64,000 nucleotides of DNA from Mycolicibacterium porcinum (GCA_002086835.1 MVIG01000010.1:1-64000); one strand, 5' to 3'; positions 26,056 through 34,750 are shown, counted from the first letter of the stretch. Program-made: numbers and translations. Notes: generated by a model not told the origin, from the sequence alone.

Positions 26056-27312
26056 ATGCTTGATTGGTCTGACGTCGACATCGCTGTCCGGGACGCTGTT
26101 CGCGAGTTCGTGGACAAGGAGATCCGGCCCCATCTCGACGAGCTCGAGAGCGGCGACATGGAGCCGTACCCGATCGTGCGAAAGCTGTTCGCCGCCTTCG
26201 GGATCGACGCGCTCGCCAAGGAATCGCTGGACAAGCGGCTGGAGAAACTGCGCAGCGGTGAGGCCAAGCAGTCGGGTGCCCGTGGCGGGATGTTCGGCGG
26301 CAGCGGCTCGCCGGGCATGGGGTTCGTCCTGATCAGCGAACTGTGCCGGGTGTCGATGGGCCTGGTCACCGGGCTGGGCGTGAGCCTGGGCCTGACCGTG
26401 TCGACCATCCAGAGTCGCGGCACGCTGGCCCAGCAGGAGCGCTGGCTGCCCGGTCTGGTGACCTACGAGAAGATCGGCGCGTGGGCGATCACCGAACCCG
26501 ATTCGGGCTCGGATGCCTTCGGCGGCATGAAGTCCTACGTCACCCGCGATGGGGACGATTACATCCTCAACGGCCAGAAGACCTTCATCACCAATGGGCC
26601 CGACGCCGACGTCGTGGTCGTCTACGCCAAGCTCGCTGAGAACACGGCGGGTGATTCCGCTTCAGATCCGCGCAACCGCAAGGTGCTCACGTTTGTGCTC
26701 GACCGCGGCATGGAGGGCTTCGTACAGTCGAAGCCGTTCCGCAAGATGGGCATCCACTCGTCGCGCACCGGCGAACTGTTCTTCAACAACGTCCGGCTGG
26801 GCCGTGACCGGCTGCTCGGCGAGACCGAGGGCTCCGACACCGCGGACGGTGTCGACGAGGGCCGGGCCAGCGCCCGGTCTAACTTCTCGGCCGAACGGAT
26901 CGGGGTCGCCGCGATGGCACTGGGCGTGATCGAGGAATGCCTGCGGTTGAGCGTCGACTACGCCAAGTCCCGCACCCTTTGGGGTCAGGAGATCAGCCAG
27001 TTCCAGTTGATCCAGCTCAAGCTGGCCAACATGGAAGTGGCCCGGATGAACGTGCGCAACATGCTGTTCCGCGTCATCGAATCCGCCGAGAAGGGCGTGC
27101 CGATCTCACTGGCCGAGGCGTCGGCCATCAAGTGGTACTGCTCGCAGGCGGCCACCGACGTCGCGATGGAGGCGGTCCAGCTGTTCGGCGGCAACGGGTA
27201 CATGACCGAGTACCGGGTGGAGCAGTTGGCCCGTGACGCCAAGTCACTGATGATCTACGCCGGCAGCAACGAGGTGCAGATCACCCATGTGGCACGGGGT
27301 CTGCTGAGCTAA
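26056..27312 (+). CDS. Acyl-CoA dehydrogenase
   Basis: FAD-dependent alpha,beta-dehydrogenation of an acyl-CoA, 418 residues. FAD/substrate motifs include WAITEPDSGSDA and GQKTFITNGPDAD. The C-terminal AVQLFGGNGYMTEYRVEQLARDAKSLMIYAGSNEVQ is typical. At the usual catalytic glutamate position of short/medium-chain enzymes there is Ala402 (IYAGS). Glu280 in NFSAERIGVAAMALG instead matches the alternative base position of isovaleryl- and long-chain acyl-CoA dehydrogenases. This points to branched or long acyl substrates. Its pairing with the MpaB-like gene may reflect lipid or sterol side-chain degradation, which is inference. Confidence 0.93.
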   Translation: MLDWSDVDIAVRDAVREFVDKEIRPHLDELESGDMEPYPIVRKLFAAFGIDALAKESLDKRLEKLRSGEAKQSGARGGMFGGSGSPGMGFVLISELCRVSMGLVTGLGVSLGLTVSTIQSRGTLAQQERWLPGLVTYEKIGAWAITEPDSGSDAFGGMKSYVTRDGDDYILNGQKTFITNGPDADVVVVYAKLAENTAGDSASDPRNRKVLTFVLDRGMEGFVQSKPFRKMGIHSSRTGELFFNNVRLGRDRLLGETEGSDTADGVDEGRASARSNFSAERIGVAAMALGVIEECLRLSVDYAKSRTLWGQEISQFQLIQLKLANMEVARMNVRNMLFRVIESAEKGVPISLAEASAIKWYCSQAATDVAMEAVQLFGGNGYMTEYRVEQLARDAKSLMIYAGSNEVQITHVARGLLS

Positions 27313-27713
27313 CCCACGGCGGCCAGCGCGTCGATCTCGACCAGCATGACCTCGTGCGGGAGGTCGACGAACACCGTTGTCCGGCAGGGAAGCTGGTCGG
27401 ATGCGACGTTCTCTGCGATGAACTCGCCGTATACCTCGTTCATCGCCGGGAAGTCCTCCCGCTTGGTGAGGTAGACCCGGAACATCAGGACATCGTCGAC
27501 GCCGGCCCCGCCTGCCGCCAGGATCGCCTTGACGTTCTCCAGTGTCCGGCGGGTCTGCACCTTGACGTCGCCTTCGCCGATGTAGGTGTTGGTCGCGGGG
27601 TCCATCGGCCCCTGCCCCGACACGTGCAGCAATCCGCCCTTACGGATGCCCTGGCTGAAGGTATGCGCCGGCGCTGGTGCGTCTTCGGTGCGGATGACCT
27701 GGGAATCGGACAC
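27309..27713 (-). CDS. RidA family enamine/imine deaminase
   Basis: A 134-residue RidA/YjgF-YER057c-UK114 protein. RidA hydrolyses reactive 2-aminoacrylate-type enamines released by PLP dehydratases. Family blocks HTFSQGIRKGGLLHVSGQGPMDPATN, LENVKAILAAGGAGVDDV and QLPCRTTVFVDLP (with the conserved arginine) are present. GTG 27713, preceded by GAGGAG, is preferred to the longer frame. It lies downstream of the IclR and kinase genes and opposite the PLP enzyme of the same island, exactly the partner such an enzyme would need. Its last four bases overlap the convergent acyl-CoA dehydrogenase gene. Confidence 0.9.
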   Translation of the reverse strand: MSDSQVIRTEDAPAPAHTFSQGIRKGGLLHVSGQGPMDPATNTYIGEGDVKVQTRRTLENVKAILAAGGAGVDDVLMFRVYLTKREDFPAMNEVYGEFIAENVASDQLPCRTTVFVDLPHEVMLVEIDALAAVG

Positions 27714-27760
27714 GATGAGAACTCCTCTGCTTTCGGTGTTTTCGATGGTTTTCGGTCGGG

Positions 27761-28510
27761 CTAGGAAGGGGGCCGGTATCCGCACTCGGCCGAGATGCGT
27801 TCACCCACTGCCTGCAGCGGCGGCAGGAGTTCGAGGACCTGGTCGAAGGGCAGCACCACGTCGGGCACCGACACGGACACCGCGGCGACGACCCGGCCGT
27901 TCGCACCGCGGATCGGCACCCCCACGCAATTGATCGACGGCTCGTTCTCTTCGCGGTCCTGCGCCCAGCCCTGAGCCCGCACGGTTTCGATCTCGCGCAG
28001 GTACGCCTCCGGCGTTGTGATGGTGTTGGCGGCGCGCCGGGTGAAGTCCATCGTGGCGACGATCGACCTCAGCTCGGCGTCGGACAGGTCGGCGAGGATC
28101 ACCTTGGCGACAGCGGTCGAATTCAGGTTGGCGGTCAGGCCGATTCGCGAGTACATCCGGATCTGATCGTGCGATTCGAGCTTGTCGATGTAGACGATGT
28201 CGCCGCCTTCCATCGCGGCGAGGTGCGTGGTGCGGCCGTATTCGCGGTTGAACTCGACGAGATGGCGCGAGGCGATCTGACGGATCTCCCGCTGATCGGT
28301 GCCATGTGCGGCGAGTTCGAAGATCCGTGATCCAAGGTGGTAGCGATTGTTGTTGTCGCGGAACGTGAACCGCTCATCGGACAGGGTGCGCAGCAGCCTC
28401 ATCACGGTGGTCTTGTGCACGTCCGTGGCGGCGGCGAGCTCGTCCAGACTGGCCGGGCCATTGCCGAGCTGAATCAACAGTTGCAGTGCCCGTCCGACAC
28501 TTTGGCTCAC
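27761..28510 (-). CDS. IclR family transcriptional regulator
   Basis: A 249-residue IclR regulator. The N-terminal winged helix spans VSQSVGRALQLLIQLGNGPASLDELAAATDVHKTTVMRLLRTLSDERFTFRDNNNRYHLG. The GAF-like effector domain follows, with DKLESHDQIRMYSRIG, LNSTAVAKVILADLSDAEL and SINCVGVPIRGANGRVVAAVSVS. The start GTG 28510 overlaps the kinase stop as GTGA. IclR proteins commonly control sugar-acid catabolism; here the target is most likely the divergent promoter region near 29.5-29.66 kb, with a sugar-acid intermediate such as KDG as ligand (inference). Confidence 0.93.
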   Translation of the reverse strand: MSQSVGRALQLLIQLGNGPASLDELAAATDVHKTTVMRLLRTLSDERFTFRDNNNRYHLGSRIFELAAHGTDQREIRQIASRHLVEFNREYGRTTHLAAMEGGDIVYIDKLESHDQIRMYSRIGLTANLNSTAVAKVILADLSDAELRSIVATMDFTRRAANTITTPEAYLREIETVRAQGWAQDREENEPSINCVGVPIRGANGRVVAAVSVSVPDVVLPFDQVLELLPPLQAVGERISAECGYRPPS

Positions 28511-29505
28511 CGCCTGCTCCCGCACACGGTGAACCCGGCCTGGCTCACCGCTGTCGCAGCCCACTCCCCGTCCGTGCAGTCGAGCAGATGCTCGACTGCC
28601 GAGTCCGGCGGTGGTGGCGCCGAATCCGCCACGACGGTCAGGGTGACGGCGGCGCCGATGTGCCCGCGCCGCAGACACGATTCCGGATCGTCACCCAGCA
28701 CGACGCCGCTGAGGAAACCGGCGGCAAAGGCATCACCCGCGCCCACCGGCTCCACGACCTCGACGCGCAGGGCCGGAACGGAAATCACATCCCCGGTCCG
28801 GTCGACCGCAAGCGCCTGCTCCGCACCGTCTTTGATGACCAGGGTCTCCGGATTCGGCAGGATGCGACGCAACGCCGCCGGATCGTCGGTCCCCGCGACA
28901 CGGATCGCCTCGTCGGCGCCCACCAGCACCACATCGGCCAGGTTGGCCAGGGCCATCACCTCCGCCGGATCGCCGTCGGGCCACAGCTGTTCGCGCCAGT
29001 TCACATCGAAGCTCAGCAACCCGCTGATTCCCGGGCGGTCGGCGAGCAGCCGGCGCATCATGGCCTGGCAGGTGTCCGACAGGGCCGGGGTGATGCCGCT
29101 GCAGTGCACGACCGAGGCGCGCCCGAAGGCCGACGCGACGGCGGGCGAGTCCAGGAATCCGGGCGTCATCGCCGACGCCGCCGAGCCCGCCCGGTGGTAT
29201 CTGCTGACGCTGCGCAGCTCCCCCGCCTCGTCGGGCGCGGTGTCTTTCGAGTAGTGCCCGGTGGGCCGGGCCGGGTCGATCTCGACCGCCGAGATGTCGA
29301 CCCCGCGCTCCGTCAGCTCCGATCTGATCAGTTCCCCGTACCCGTCGTCACCGAGCCGGCCGACGAAGGCTGCGGGGATGCCCCAGGAGACGAGTCCGGC
29401 CGCAACGTTGGCTTCCGCGCCGGCCAGGTGCAGTTCAGCTTGAGCACCGGCCAGGACCAGGGGTTCCCCGACGCAGACAACTCCGCCGACGGAGTCTGTG
29501 GACAT
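28507..29505 (-). CDS. PfkB family sugar kinase, probable 2-keto-3-deoxygluconate kinase
   Basis: Ribokinase/PfkB-fold kinase of about 332 residues. The N-terminal substrate motif (GAEANVAAGLVSWGIPAAFVGRLGDDGYGE) and the C-terminal ATP/anion-hole motif (VEPVGAGDAFAAGFLSG) are intact. With a KDPG-aldolase-like gene and a GntP permease in the divergent arm, the best substrate is 2-keto-3-deoxygluconate. ATG 29505 has GGGAG eight bases upstream and is preferred to ATG 29568, whose extra codons overlap a palindromic operator candidate. It is the first gene of the kinase-IclR-RidA operon. Confidence 0.87.
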   Translation of the reverse strand: MSTDSVGGVVCVGEPLVLAGAQAELHLAGAEANVAAGLVSWGIPAAFVGRLGDDGYGELIRSELTERGVDISAVEIDPARPTGHYSKDTAPDEAGELRSVSRYHRAGSAASAMTPGFLDSPAVASAFGRASVVHCSGITPALSDTCQAMMRRLLADRPGISGLLSFDVNWREQLWPDGDPAEVMALANLADVVLVGADEAIRVAGTDDPAALRRILPNPETLVIKDGAEQALAVDRTGDVISVPALRVEVVEPVGAGDAFAAGFLSGVVLGDDPESCLRRGHIGAAVTLTVVADSAPPPPDSAVEHLLDCTDGEWAATAVSQAGFTVCGSRR

Positions 29506-29557
29506 TTCGGATACTCCCGTCCCTCGGCGTCGAACGATTGACGCGGTATTGCATGCC

Positions 29558-29608
29558 ATGTTAGACATGTCACATCGTAAATTGCAACTCCGATTGCACT
29601 ATGCGCAA
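29558..29608. promoter_or_regulatory. Candidate operators between the two arms of the sugar-acid island
   Basis: The 170 bp between the divergent kinase and PLP-enzyme genes has two palindromic elements: ATGTTAGACAT (29558-29568, perfect 4+3+4) and the 15-mer TTGCACTATGCGCAA (29594-29608, TTGC/GCAA ends with an imperfect centre). Either could bind the IclR regulator of the island. I could not assign -35/-10 boxes with confidence. Confidence 0.4.
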
Positions 29609-29673
29609 CATAGCAGCTCACGCGATTCCGGCGCTCCCCACGCGCCAGAAACACCATGGAGGACTCGATCGGC

Positions 29674-30981
29674 ATGACGACGCGAGGCGAACCCGCGCTG
29701 GACAGTCGGGCGTGGGACACGCTCCGCGCCGAACGCCTGTCGGAACTGGACAAGGCCCTTCCGGCGGCGGCCGACGGCCTCACCTCCGCCGAGTTCCTCG
29801 CCACCCAGCCCCGGCTCTCGTCCTTCGTCACACCGGTGATGACGCTGGACGATTCGGCTATCGAGGACAACGTGGCCGCCATGGCGGCGTGGTGCGCCGA
29901 GCACGGGGTGGAGTTGGCCCCGCACGGGAAGACCACCATGTCGCCGGTCCTGTGGGACCGCCAATTACGCAGCGGCGCATGGGGTATCACGCTGGCCACG
30001 CCCAGTCAGGTCCGTGTCGGGGTGAGTTTCGGCGTTCGGCGGATCCAGCTCGCGAATACCCTGGTCGACCCGACCGCCCTGCGCTGGCTGGCCCGGGAGA
30101 TGGCCGCCCGGCCCGACCTCGAGGTGCTCAGCTGGGCGGACTCGACGGAAACCGTGGACGCGATGGCTGCGGCACTCACCGAAACCTCGGTGGCACGGCC
30201 GATTCCGGTGCTCGTCGAGTTGGGTGCGCCCGGCGGCCGAACCGGCGCCCGGTCGGTCGACGAGGCCGCAGCCGTGGCCGCGCGGATCGCTGACACCGAC
30301 ACCCTGCGCCTGGCCGGCGTTTCGGGCTACGAGGGATCGCTGGCACACGACGCTTCCGAGGCCTCCCTGTCCCGCGTCAGGCACTACCTGGAGGACATGG
30401 CTCGCCTACACCAGACCATCGAGGCCGACGGGCTCTACCCCACCGGTGCCGATGTCTACGTAACCGCCGGTGGTAGCGCCTATTTCGATCTCGTGGCGGA
30501 TGTCCTGGCCCCGCTGGCCGGTGGCCGCACACACGTCGTGGTCCGCGCGGGGGCCTACATCATCCACGACGACGGCTTCTACACGGGGATCACGCCGTTC
30601 GGCCGCGGCACCGAGCCGTACCGGCTTCGGTCGGCGATGCACACCTGGGCGCGGGTGGTGTCCCGCCCCGAACCCGGACTGGCCCTGCTGGACGCCGGAA
30701 AGCGTGACGTCCCGTTCGATGAGGGGCTGCCCACGCCGCAACTGGTCGCGCCGCAACTCGGTGCACCGGCCCGACCTCTCAGGGATGCCGAGATCGTGGC
30801 GGTGAACGACCAGCACGCATTCCTGACCATCCCGCCCGACTCCGACATTCGCGTGGGCGACGTGGTCCGCCTCGGGCTTTCGCACCCCTGCACCGCCTTC
30901 GACAAGTGGCGATGGATCCCGGTGGTGGCGCAGCAGGAAACCGATCCCGTCGTCGTCGACCTGATCCGTACCTACTTCTGA
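29674..30981 (+). CDS. DSD1-like fold-type III PLP enzyme (D-serine/D-glucosaminate dehydratase-like)
   Basis: A 435-residue enzyme of the alanine-racemase-fold D-threonine aldolase/D-serine dehydratase (DSD1) group. Lys86 in LAPHGKTTMSP is the expected PLP lysine. His404 and Cys406 (LSHPC) match the zinc pair of eukaryotic D-serine dehydratase. These enzymes eliminate ammonia from beta-hydroxy D-amino acids. Beside KDG kinase and KDPG aldolase genes, a good substrate is D-glucosaminate (2-amino-2-deoxygluconate), which would give 2-keto-3-deoxygluconate. D-serine and D-threonine remain alternatives. ATG 29674 is chosen because GGAGGA lies 10 bases upstream; ATG 29656 lacks a ribosome-binding site. 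Confidence 0.85.
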   Translation: MTTRGEPALDSRAWDTLRAERLSELDKALPAAADGLTSAEFLATQPRLSSFVTPVMTLDDSAIEDNVAAMAAWCAEHGVELAPHGKTTMSPVLWDRQLRSGAWGITLATPSQVRVGVSFGVRRIQLANTLVDPTALRWLAREMAARPDLEVLSWADSTETVDAMAAALTETSVARPIPVLVELGAPGGRTGARSVDEAAAVAARIADTDTLRLAGVSGYEGSLAHDASEASLSRVRHYLEDMARLHQTIEADGLYPTGADVYVTAGGSAYFDLVADVLAPLAGGRTHVVVRAGAYIIHDDGFYTGITPFGRGTEPYRLRSAMHTWARVVSRPEPGLALLDAGKRDVPFDEGLPTPQLVAPQLGAPARPLRDAEIVAVNDQHAFLTIPPDSDIRVGDVVRLGLSHPCTAFDKWRWIPVVAQQETDPVVVDLIRTYF

Positions 30982-30994
30982 GCTCGGATCAGTC

Positions 30995-32602
30995 ATGCGC
31001 ACATTGATCCGCTCCGCCACCGTCGTCGACGGCAGCGAGTCCCCCCGGTATGACGCCGATGTGCTGATCGACGACGACCGCATCGCCGCCATCATCACCG
31101 AACCCGCGGATTCGCCGACCGCCGACCGCGTGATCGACGCCTCCGGCCTGGTGCTCGCGCCCGGATTCATCGACATGCATGCACATTCGGATCTGCAGAT
31201 CCTGCTCACCCCGGTGCACCCATCGCGCATCACCCAGGGCGTCACCACCGAGGTACTCGGGCAGGACGGGCTGTCGTACGCGCCGGTGACTCCCGAGGTG
31301 CTTGCCGTCGTCCGCCGCAAGATCGCCGGCTGGAACACCGACCCCAGCGACTTCGACTTCGACTGGCGATCCGTCGCCGAGTACCTGGACCGCCTCGACC
31401 GCGGAATCGCCACCAACGTCGCCTATCTCGTCCCACACGGCGTCGTCCGCGCCCTGGTCGTCGGCTGGGACGACGTCCCTGCCACCGCCGCGCAGATCGC
31501 CGAGATGCAAACCATCGTGGCTCGGGCCATGGCCGAGGGAGCCGTCGGCTTGTCCGCCGGGTTGACCTACACGCCAGGGATGTACGCCGACAACGACGAA
31601 CTCCTCGCGCTGTGCCGCACGGTGGCGTCATACGGCGGCTACTTCTCACCACACCATCGGTCCTACGGTGCCGGCGCCATCGAGGCGTACGCCGAGATGG
31701 TCGACCTCTCCGCCAGATCTGGCTGCCCACTGCACCTGGCCCACGCCACCCTGAACTTCGGTCCGAACAGGGGCCGGGCACCTGAACTCCTGGCCCTGCT
31801 CGACGCGGCGACCGCCGCCGGCGCAGACATCAGCCTCGACACCTACCCGTATCTGCCTGGAGCCACCACGCTTTCGGCGATCCTGCCCAGCTGGGCGTCC
31901 GCCGGAAGCACCGAAGAGACCATGGCGCGGCTCACCGACCCCGACGCGCTGGCCCGGATCCGCCACCACCTGGAGGTCAGCGGCTCCGACGGCTGTCACG
32001 GCGTGGTCGCCGAATGGGGCACCATCGAGATCAGCGGTGTCACCCATCAGGACCTGGATCACCATGTGGGCCGCACGATCGCGCAGATCGCGGCGGCCGA
32101 GCAGCGTGATGCGTTCGACGTGTGCGTCGACATCCTGCTGCGCGACGAGCTGGGTACCGGGATCTTGCAGCATGTCGGGCACGAGGAGAACGTGCAGGCG
32201 ATCATGCGGCACCCACGGCACACCGGGGGCAGCGACGGGCTGCTGGTCGGGTCTAAACCACATCCGCGCGGCTGGGGAACTTTCGCGCGCTACCTGGGCC
32301 ACTACTGCCGCGACCTCGGCCTGTTCTCGCTCGAGGAATGCGTCGGCCACCTCAGTGGGCGGGCGGCCACCCGGCTCCGGCTCGCCGACCGCGGATTCAT
32401 CCGTCCCGGGTTCGCCGCCGATCTGGTGCTGTTCGATCCCGAAACCGTCGCCGACACCGCTACTTACGAACAACCCCGCACCGCGGCAACCGGATTCACC
32501 CATGTCCTGGTGCGCGGACAGTTCGCCCTCGACGACGGCGAGCTCACCGGGGTGACAGCAGGACGGTCGCTGCGACGCGGCCCCGACGGAGGTGTGCAAT
32601 GA
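30995..32602 (+). CDS. D-aminoacylase / N-acyl-D-amino-acid deacylase-like amidohydrolase
   Basis: A 535-residue metal-dependent amidohydrolase. It has the N-terminal beta-sandwich, the HxH metal motif His62/His64 (GFIDMHAHSD), the D-aminoacylase block VGLSAGLTYTPGMYA, and a C-terminal strand domain (IRPGFAADLVLFDPETV). In D-aminoacylases a cysteine of an NCG motif bridges the metals; here the same spot reads GQDG (Asp91), so the metal site and probably the substrate differ. In this island the likely job is removal of an acetyl group from N-acetyl-D-glucosaminate or a related D-configured amide. It is 13 bp after the PLP-enzyme gene and overlaps the aldolase gene as ATGA. Confidence 0.85.
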   Translation: MRTLIRSATVVDGSESPRYDADVLIDDDRIAAIITEPADSPTADRVIDASGLVLAPGFIDMHAHSDLQILLTPVHPSRITQGVTTEVLGQDGLSYAPVTPEVLAVVRRKIAGWNTDPSDFDFDWRSVAEYLDRLDRGIATNVAYLVPHGVVRALVVGWDDVPATAAQIAEMQTIVARAMAEGAVGLSAGLTYTPGMYADNDELLALCRTVASYGGYFSPHHRSYGAGAIEAYAEMVDLSARSGCPLHLAHATLNFGPNRGRAPELLALLDAATAAGADISLDTYPYLPGATTLSAILPSWASAGSTEETMARLTDPDALARIRHHLEVSGSDGCHGVVAEWGTIEISGVTHQDLDHHVGRTIAQIAAAEQRDAFDVCVDILLRDELGTGILQHVGHEENVQAIMRHPRHTGGSDGLLVGSKPHPRGWGTFARYLGHYCRDLGLFSLEECVGHLSGRAATRLRLADRGFIRPGFAADLVLFDPETVADTATYEQPRTAATGFTHVLVRGQFALDDGELTGVTAGRSLRRGPDGGVQ

Positions 32603-33228
32603 CAGCGCTCGACGTGTTGCGGTCGGATCGTGTGCTCAGTGTGGTTCGGGCCGAGACGATTCCGGACGCGGCCGACCTGTGCCACGCGATCGCGGCGGGC
32701 GGAATCCGCACCGTCGAATTGACCTTCACCACCCCCGGGGTGCTGGACCATCTACGGTCCTGTGCCGATTCGGTGTCCGGTGCCGGGATCACATTGGGCG
32801 TCGGCACGGTGATGACCGCCGATCAGGCCCGCGCCGCCATCGACGCCGGTGCCCGCTTCCTGGTCACCCCCGGCCTGCGTCCCAAGGTCGCCGAGGTCGC
32901 CATCTCCCGATCGGTGCCGGTGTTTCTCGGCGCCCTCACCCCCACCGAAGTGGCCCAGGCGGTCGATCTCGGATCCGCTGCGGTGAAGATCTTCCCGGCC
33001 AGCAGTATGGGTCCGAAATATTTGTCGGATCTCCGTGGGCCATACCCCGACGTCGAGTTGCTGCCGTCCGGCGGGATCAACGAGGGCAATGCCCGGGCCT
33101 ATCTCGAGGCCGGCGCCCTCGCAGTGTGCGCCGGTACCGGCGTGGTCCCACCGGCCCATGTCGCCGCCGGAAACTGGGGCGAGATCACCGGCCGGGCACG
33201 CAATTTCGTCGCAGCTCTATCCCGCTGA
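32599..33228 (+). CDS. KDPG/KHG aldolase family protein
   Basis: A class I aldolase of 209 residues, the usual length for 2-keto-3-deoxy-6-phosphogluconate aldolase. The Schiff-base lysine is Lys130 (GSAAVKIFPAS). The acid/base glutamate is Glu40 (RTVELTFTTPG). The phosphate/carboxylate-binding GVGTVM and LLPSGGINEGNARAYLEAGA blocks are present. It would cleave KDPG to pyruvate and glyceraldehyde 3-phosphate, ending the pathway predicted for the island. The start ATG 32599 overlaps the deacylase stop (ATGA). Confidence 0.9.
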   Translation: MTALDVLRSDRVLSVVRAETIPDAADLCHAIAAGGIRTVELTFTTPGVLDHLRSCADSVSGAGITLGVGTVMTADQARAAIDAGARFLVTPGLRPKVAEVAISRSVPVFLGALTPTEVAQAVDLGSAAVKIFPASSMGPKYLSDLRGPYPDVELLPSGGINEGNARAYLEAGALAVCAGTGVVPPAHVAAGNWGEITGRARNFVAALSR

Positions 33229-33273
33229 GCCTCACTCCCCATCCCAGATCCTCGCCCACGCCCAGGAGGATTC

Positions 33274-34665
33274 ATGACCTCGTTCGTGCACTGGCTGCAA
33301 CACGACACGTCCGGCCTGCTGACGCTGGCCGCGGTGTCGATCGCCGTGCTGCTGTTGTTGATCATCAAGCTCAAACTCGAACCGTTCATCGCCCTGATCG
33401 TGGTCAGCATCGCGGTCGCGCTGATCGCCGGGATCCCGGTCTCCGATCTGGTCGGCACTCCCGCCAAGGCCTCGGACTCCCTGTTGGAGAAGGGGTTCGG
33501 CGGGATCCTCGGTCACATCACCGTGATCATCGGGCTCGGCACGGTGCTCGGGGCGATGCTCGAGCGCTCCGGCGGTGCCGACGCGCTGACCACCCGACTG
33601 CTGAACCTGTTCGGCCCCAAGGGCGCCCCGCTGGCTATGGGTCTGACCGGCGTCGTGCTCGGGATCCCGATCTTCTTCGACATCGGCATCTTCATCCTGG
33701 CTCCGCTGGTGTACGTGGCGGCCAAGCGCGGCGGCAGATCGCTGGTGATGTACGCGATGCCGATGCTCGCGGGCCTGTCGATGACGCACGCGTTCCTGCC
33801 GCCCCACCCCGGTCCGGTCGCTGCCGCCGGCCTGCTGCACGTCAGCCTGGGGTGGATCATCATCATGGGCCTGGCCTGCGGCATCCCGGCCTGGTTCGTC
33901 TCCGGCGTGGTCTGGGGTTCGTGGATCGGTAAGCGGATACAGGTCGAGGTTCCGGACGAGTTCATCCCCGAGGAGGACGAGGCCGACACCGCCAATCCCC
34001 CGTCGATCGGGTTGATCGCCTTCATCATCCTGGCCCCGATGGCGCTGATCCTGGCCGCGACCATCGCCGACGTCATGCTCGACGGCGGCCGGCTGCTGTC
34101 GATCCTGACCTTGGCCGGGACGCCGGCCGTTGCCCTGACCATCGCGGTGCTGCTCGCGCTCTACCTGTTGGGGATCCGCCGGGGCGTCTCCGCCTCCGAA
34201 CTCGGCAAGATCAGCGCGGCCTCACTGCGCCCGGTCGGCATGATCCTGCTGGTGGTGGGTGCCGGCGCGTTCTTCGGTGCGGTGTTGCGCGCCACCGGCA
34301 TCGGCACGGCACTCGCCGACTCCATGACCGCCATCGGCCTGCCGGTGATCCTGTCGGCCTATCTGATCAGCTGCGCGCTACGGATCGCGCAGGGCTCGGC
34401 GACCGTGGCGATCGTGACGACGGCGGGCATCATCGAGACATCCATCGCGGCAGGCAATTACAGCCCGGCACAGATCGCCCTCATCGTGGTCGCGGTGTCC
34501 GCCGGCTCCATCGTCGCCAGCCACGTCAACGACGGTGGATTCTGGATCGTGTCAAGGTATTTCAACATGTCGGTGAAGGACACCCTCAAGACCTGGACCG
34601 TGCTGGAGACCATCCTGTCGGTGGTCGGTTTCGCCATGGCCGGCCTGCTCTGGCTGGTGGTGTGA
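33274..34665 (+). CDS. GntP family sugar-acid permease
   Basis: A 463-residue membrane transporter with about 12-13 hydrophobic segments, beginning with LLTLAAVSIAVLLLLIIKLKLEPFIALIVVSIAVALIAGI. The GntP family takes up gluconate and related aldonic acids (some members take D-serine). Conserved blocks GKGFGGILGHITVIIGLGTVLGAMLERSGGAD, GIPIFFDIGIFILAPL, LPPHPGPVAAA and VSAGSIVASHVNDGGFWIVSRYF are intact. A strong AGGAGG precedes ATG 33274. As the last gene of the forward arm it presumably imports the substrate; D-glucosaminate or its N-acetyl form fits. Confidence 0.92.
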   Translation: MTSFVHWLQHDTSGLLTLAAVSIAVLLLLIIKLKLEPFIALIVVSIAVALIAGIPVSDLVGTPAKASDSLLEKGFGGILGHITVIIGLGTVLGAMLERSGGADALTTRLLNLFGPKGAPLAMGLTGVVLGIPIFFDIGIFILAPLVYVAAKRGGRSLVMYAMPMLAGLSMTHAFLPPHPGPVAAAGLLHVSLGWIIIMGLACGIPAWFVSGVVWGSWIGKRIQVEVPDEFIPEEDEADTANPPSIGLIAFIILAPMALILAATIADVMLDGGRLLSILTLAGTPAVALTIAVLLALYLLGIRRGVSASELGKISAASLRPVGMILLVVGAGAFFGAVLRATGIGTALADSMTAIGLPVILSAYLISCALRIAQGSATVAIVTTAGIIETSIAAGNYSPAQIALIVVAVSAGSIVASHVNDGGFWIVSRYFNMSVKDTLKTWTVLETILSVVGFAMAGLLWLVV

Positions 34666-34750
34666 CCCGGTCGGCTACCGAATCATCTCGCGACCCGGGT
34701 GTGCGGCCCTGCCACCCGGCCTCAGACCGGCCGTCTGCCTCCACGTGTGA

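Noticed and set aside
29674-30981. Straight annotation as D-serine deaminase
   Set aside because: The DSD1 fold and zinc pair are present, but the KDG kinase, KDPG aldolase and GntP permease in the same island argue for a sugar-acid substrate; kept as a dehydratase-like call with the alternative stated.
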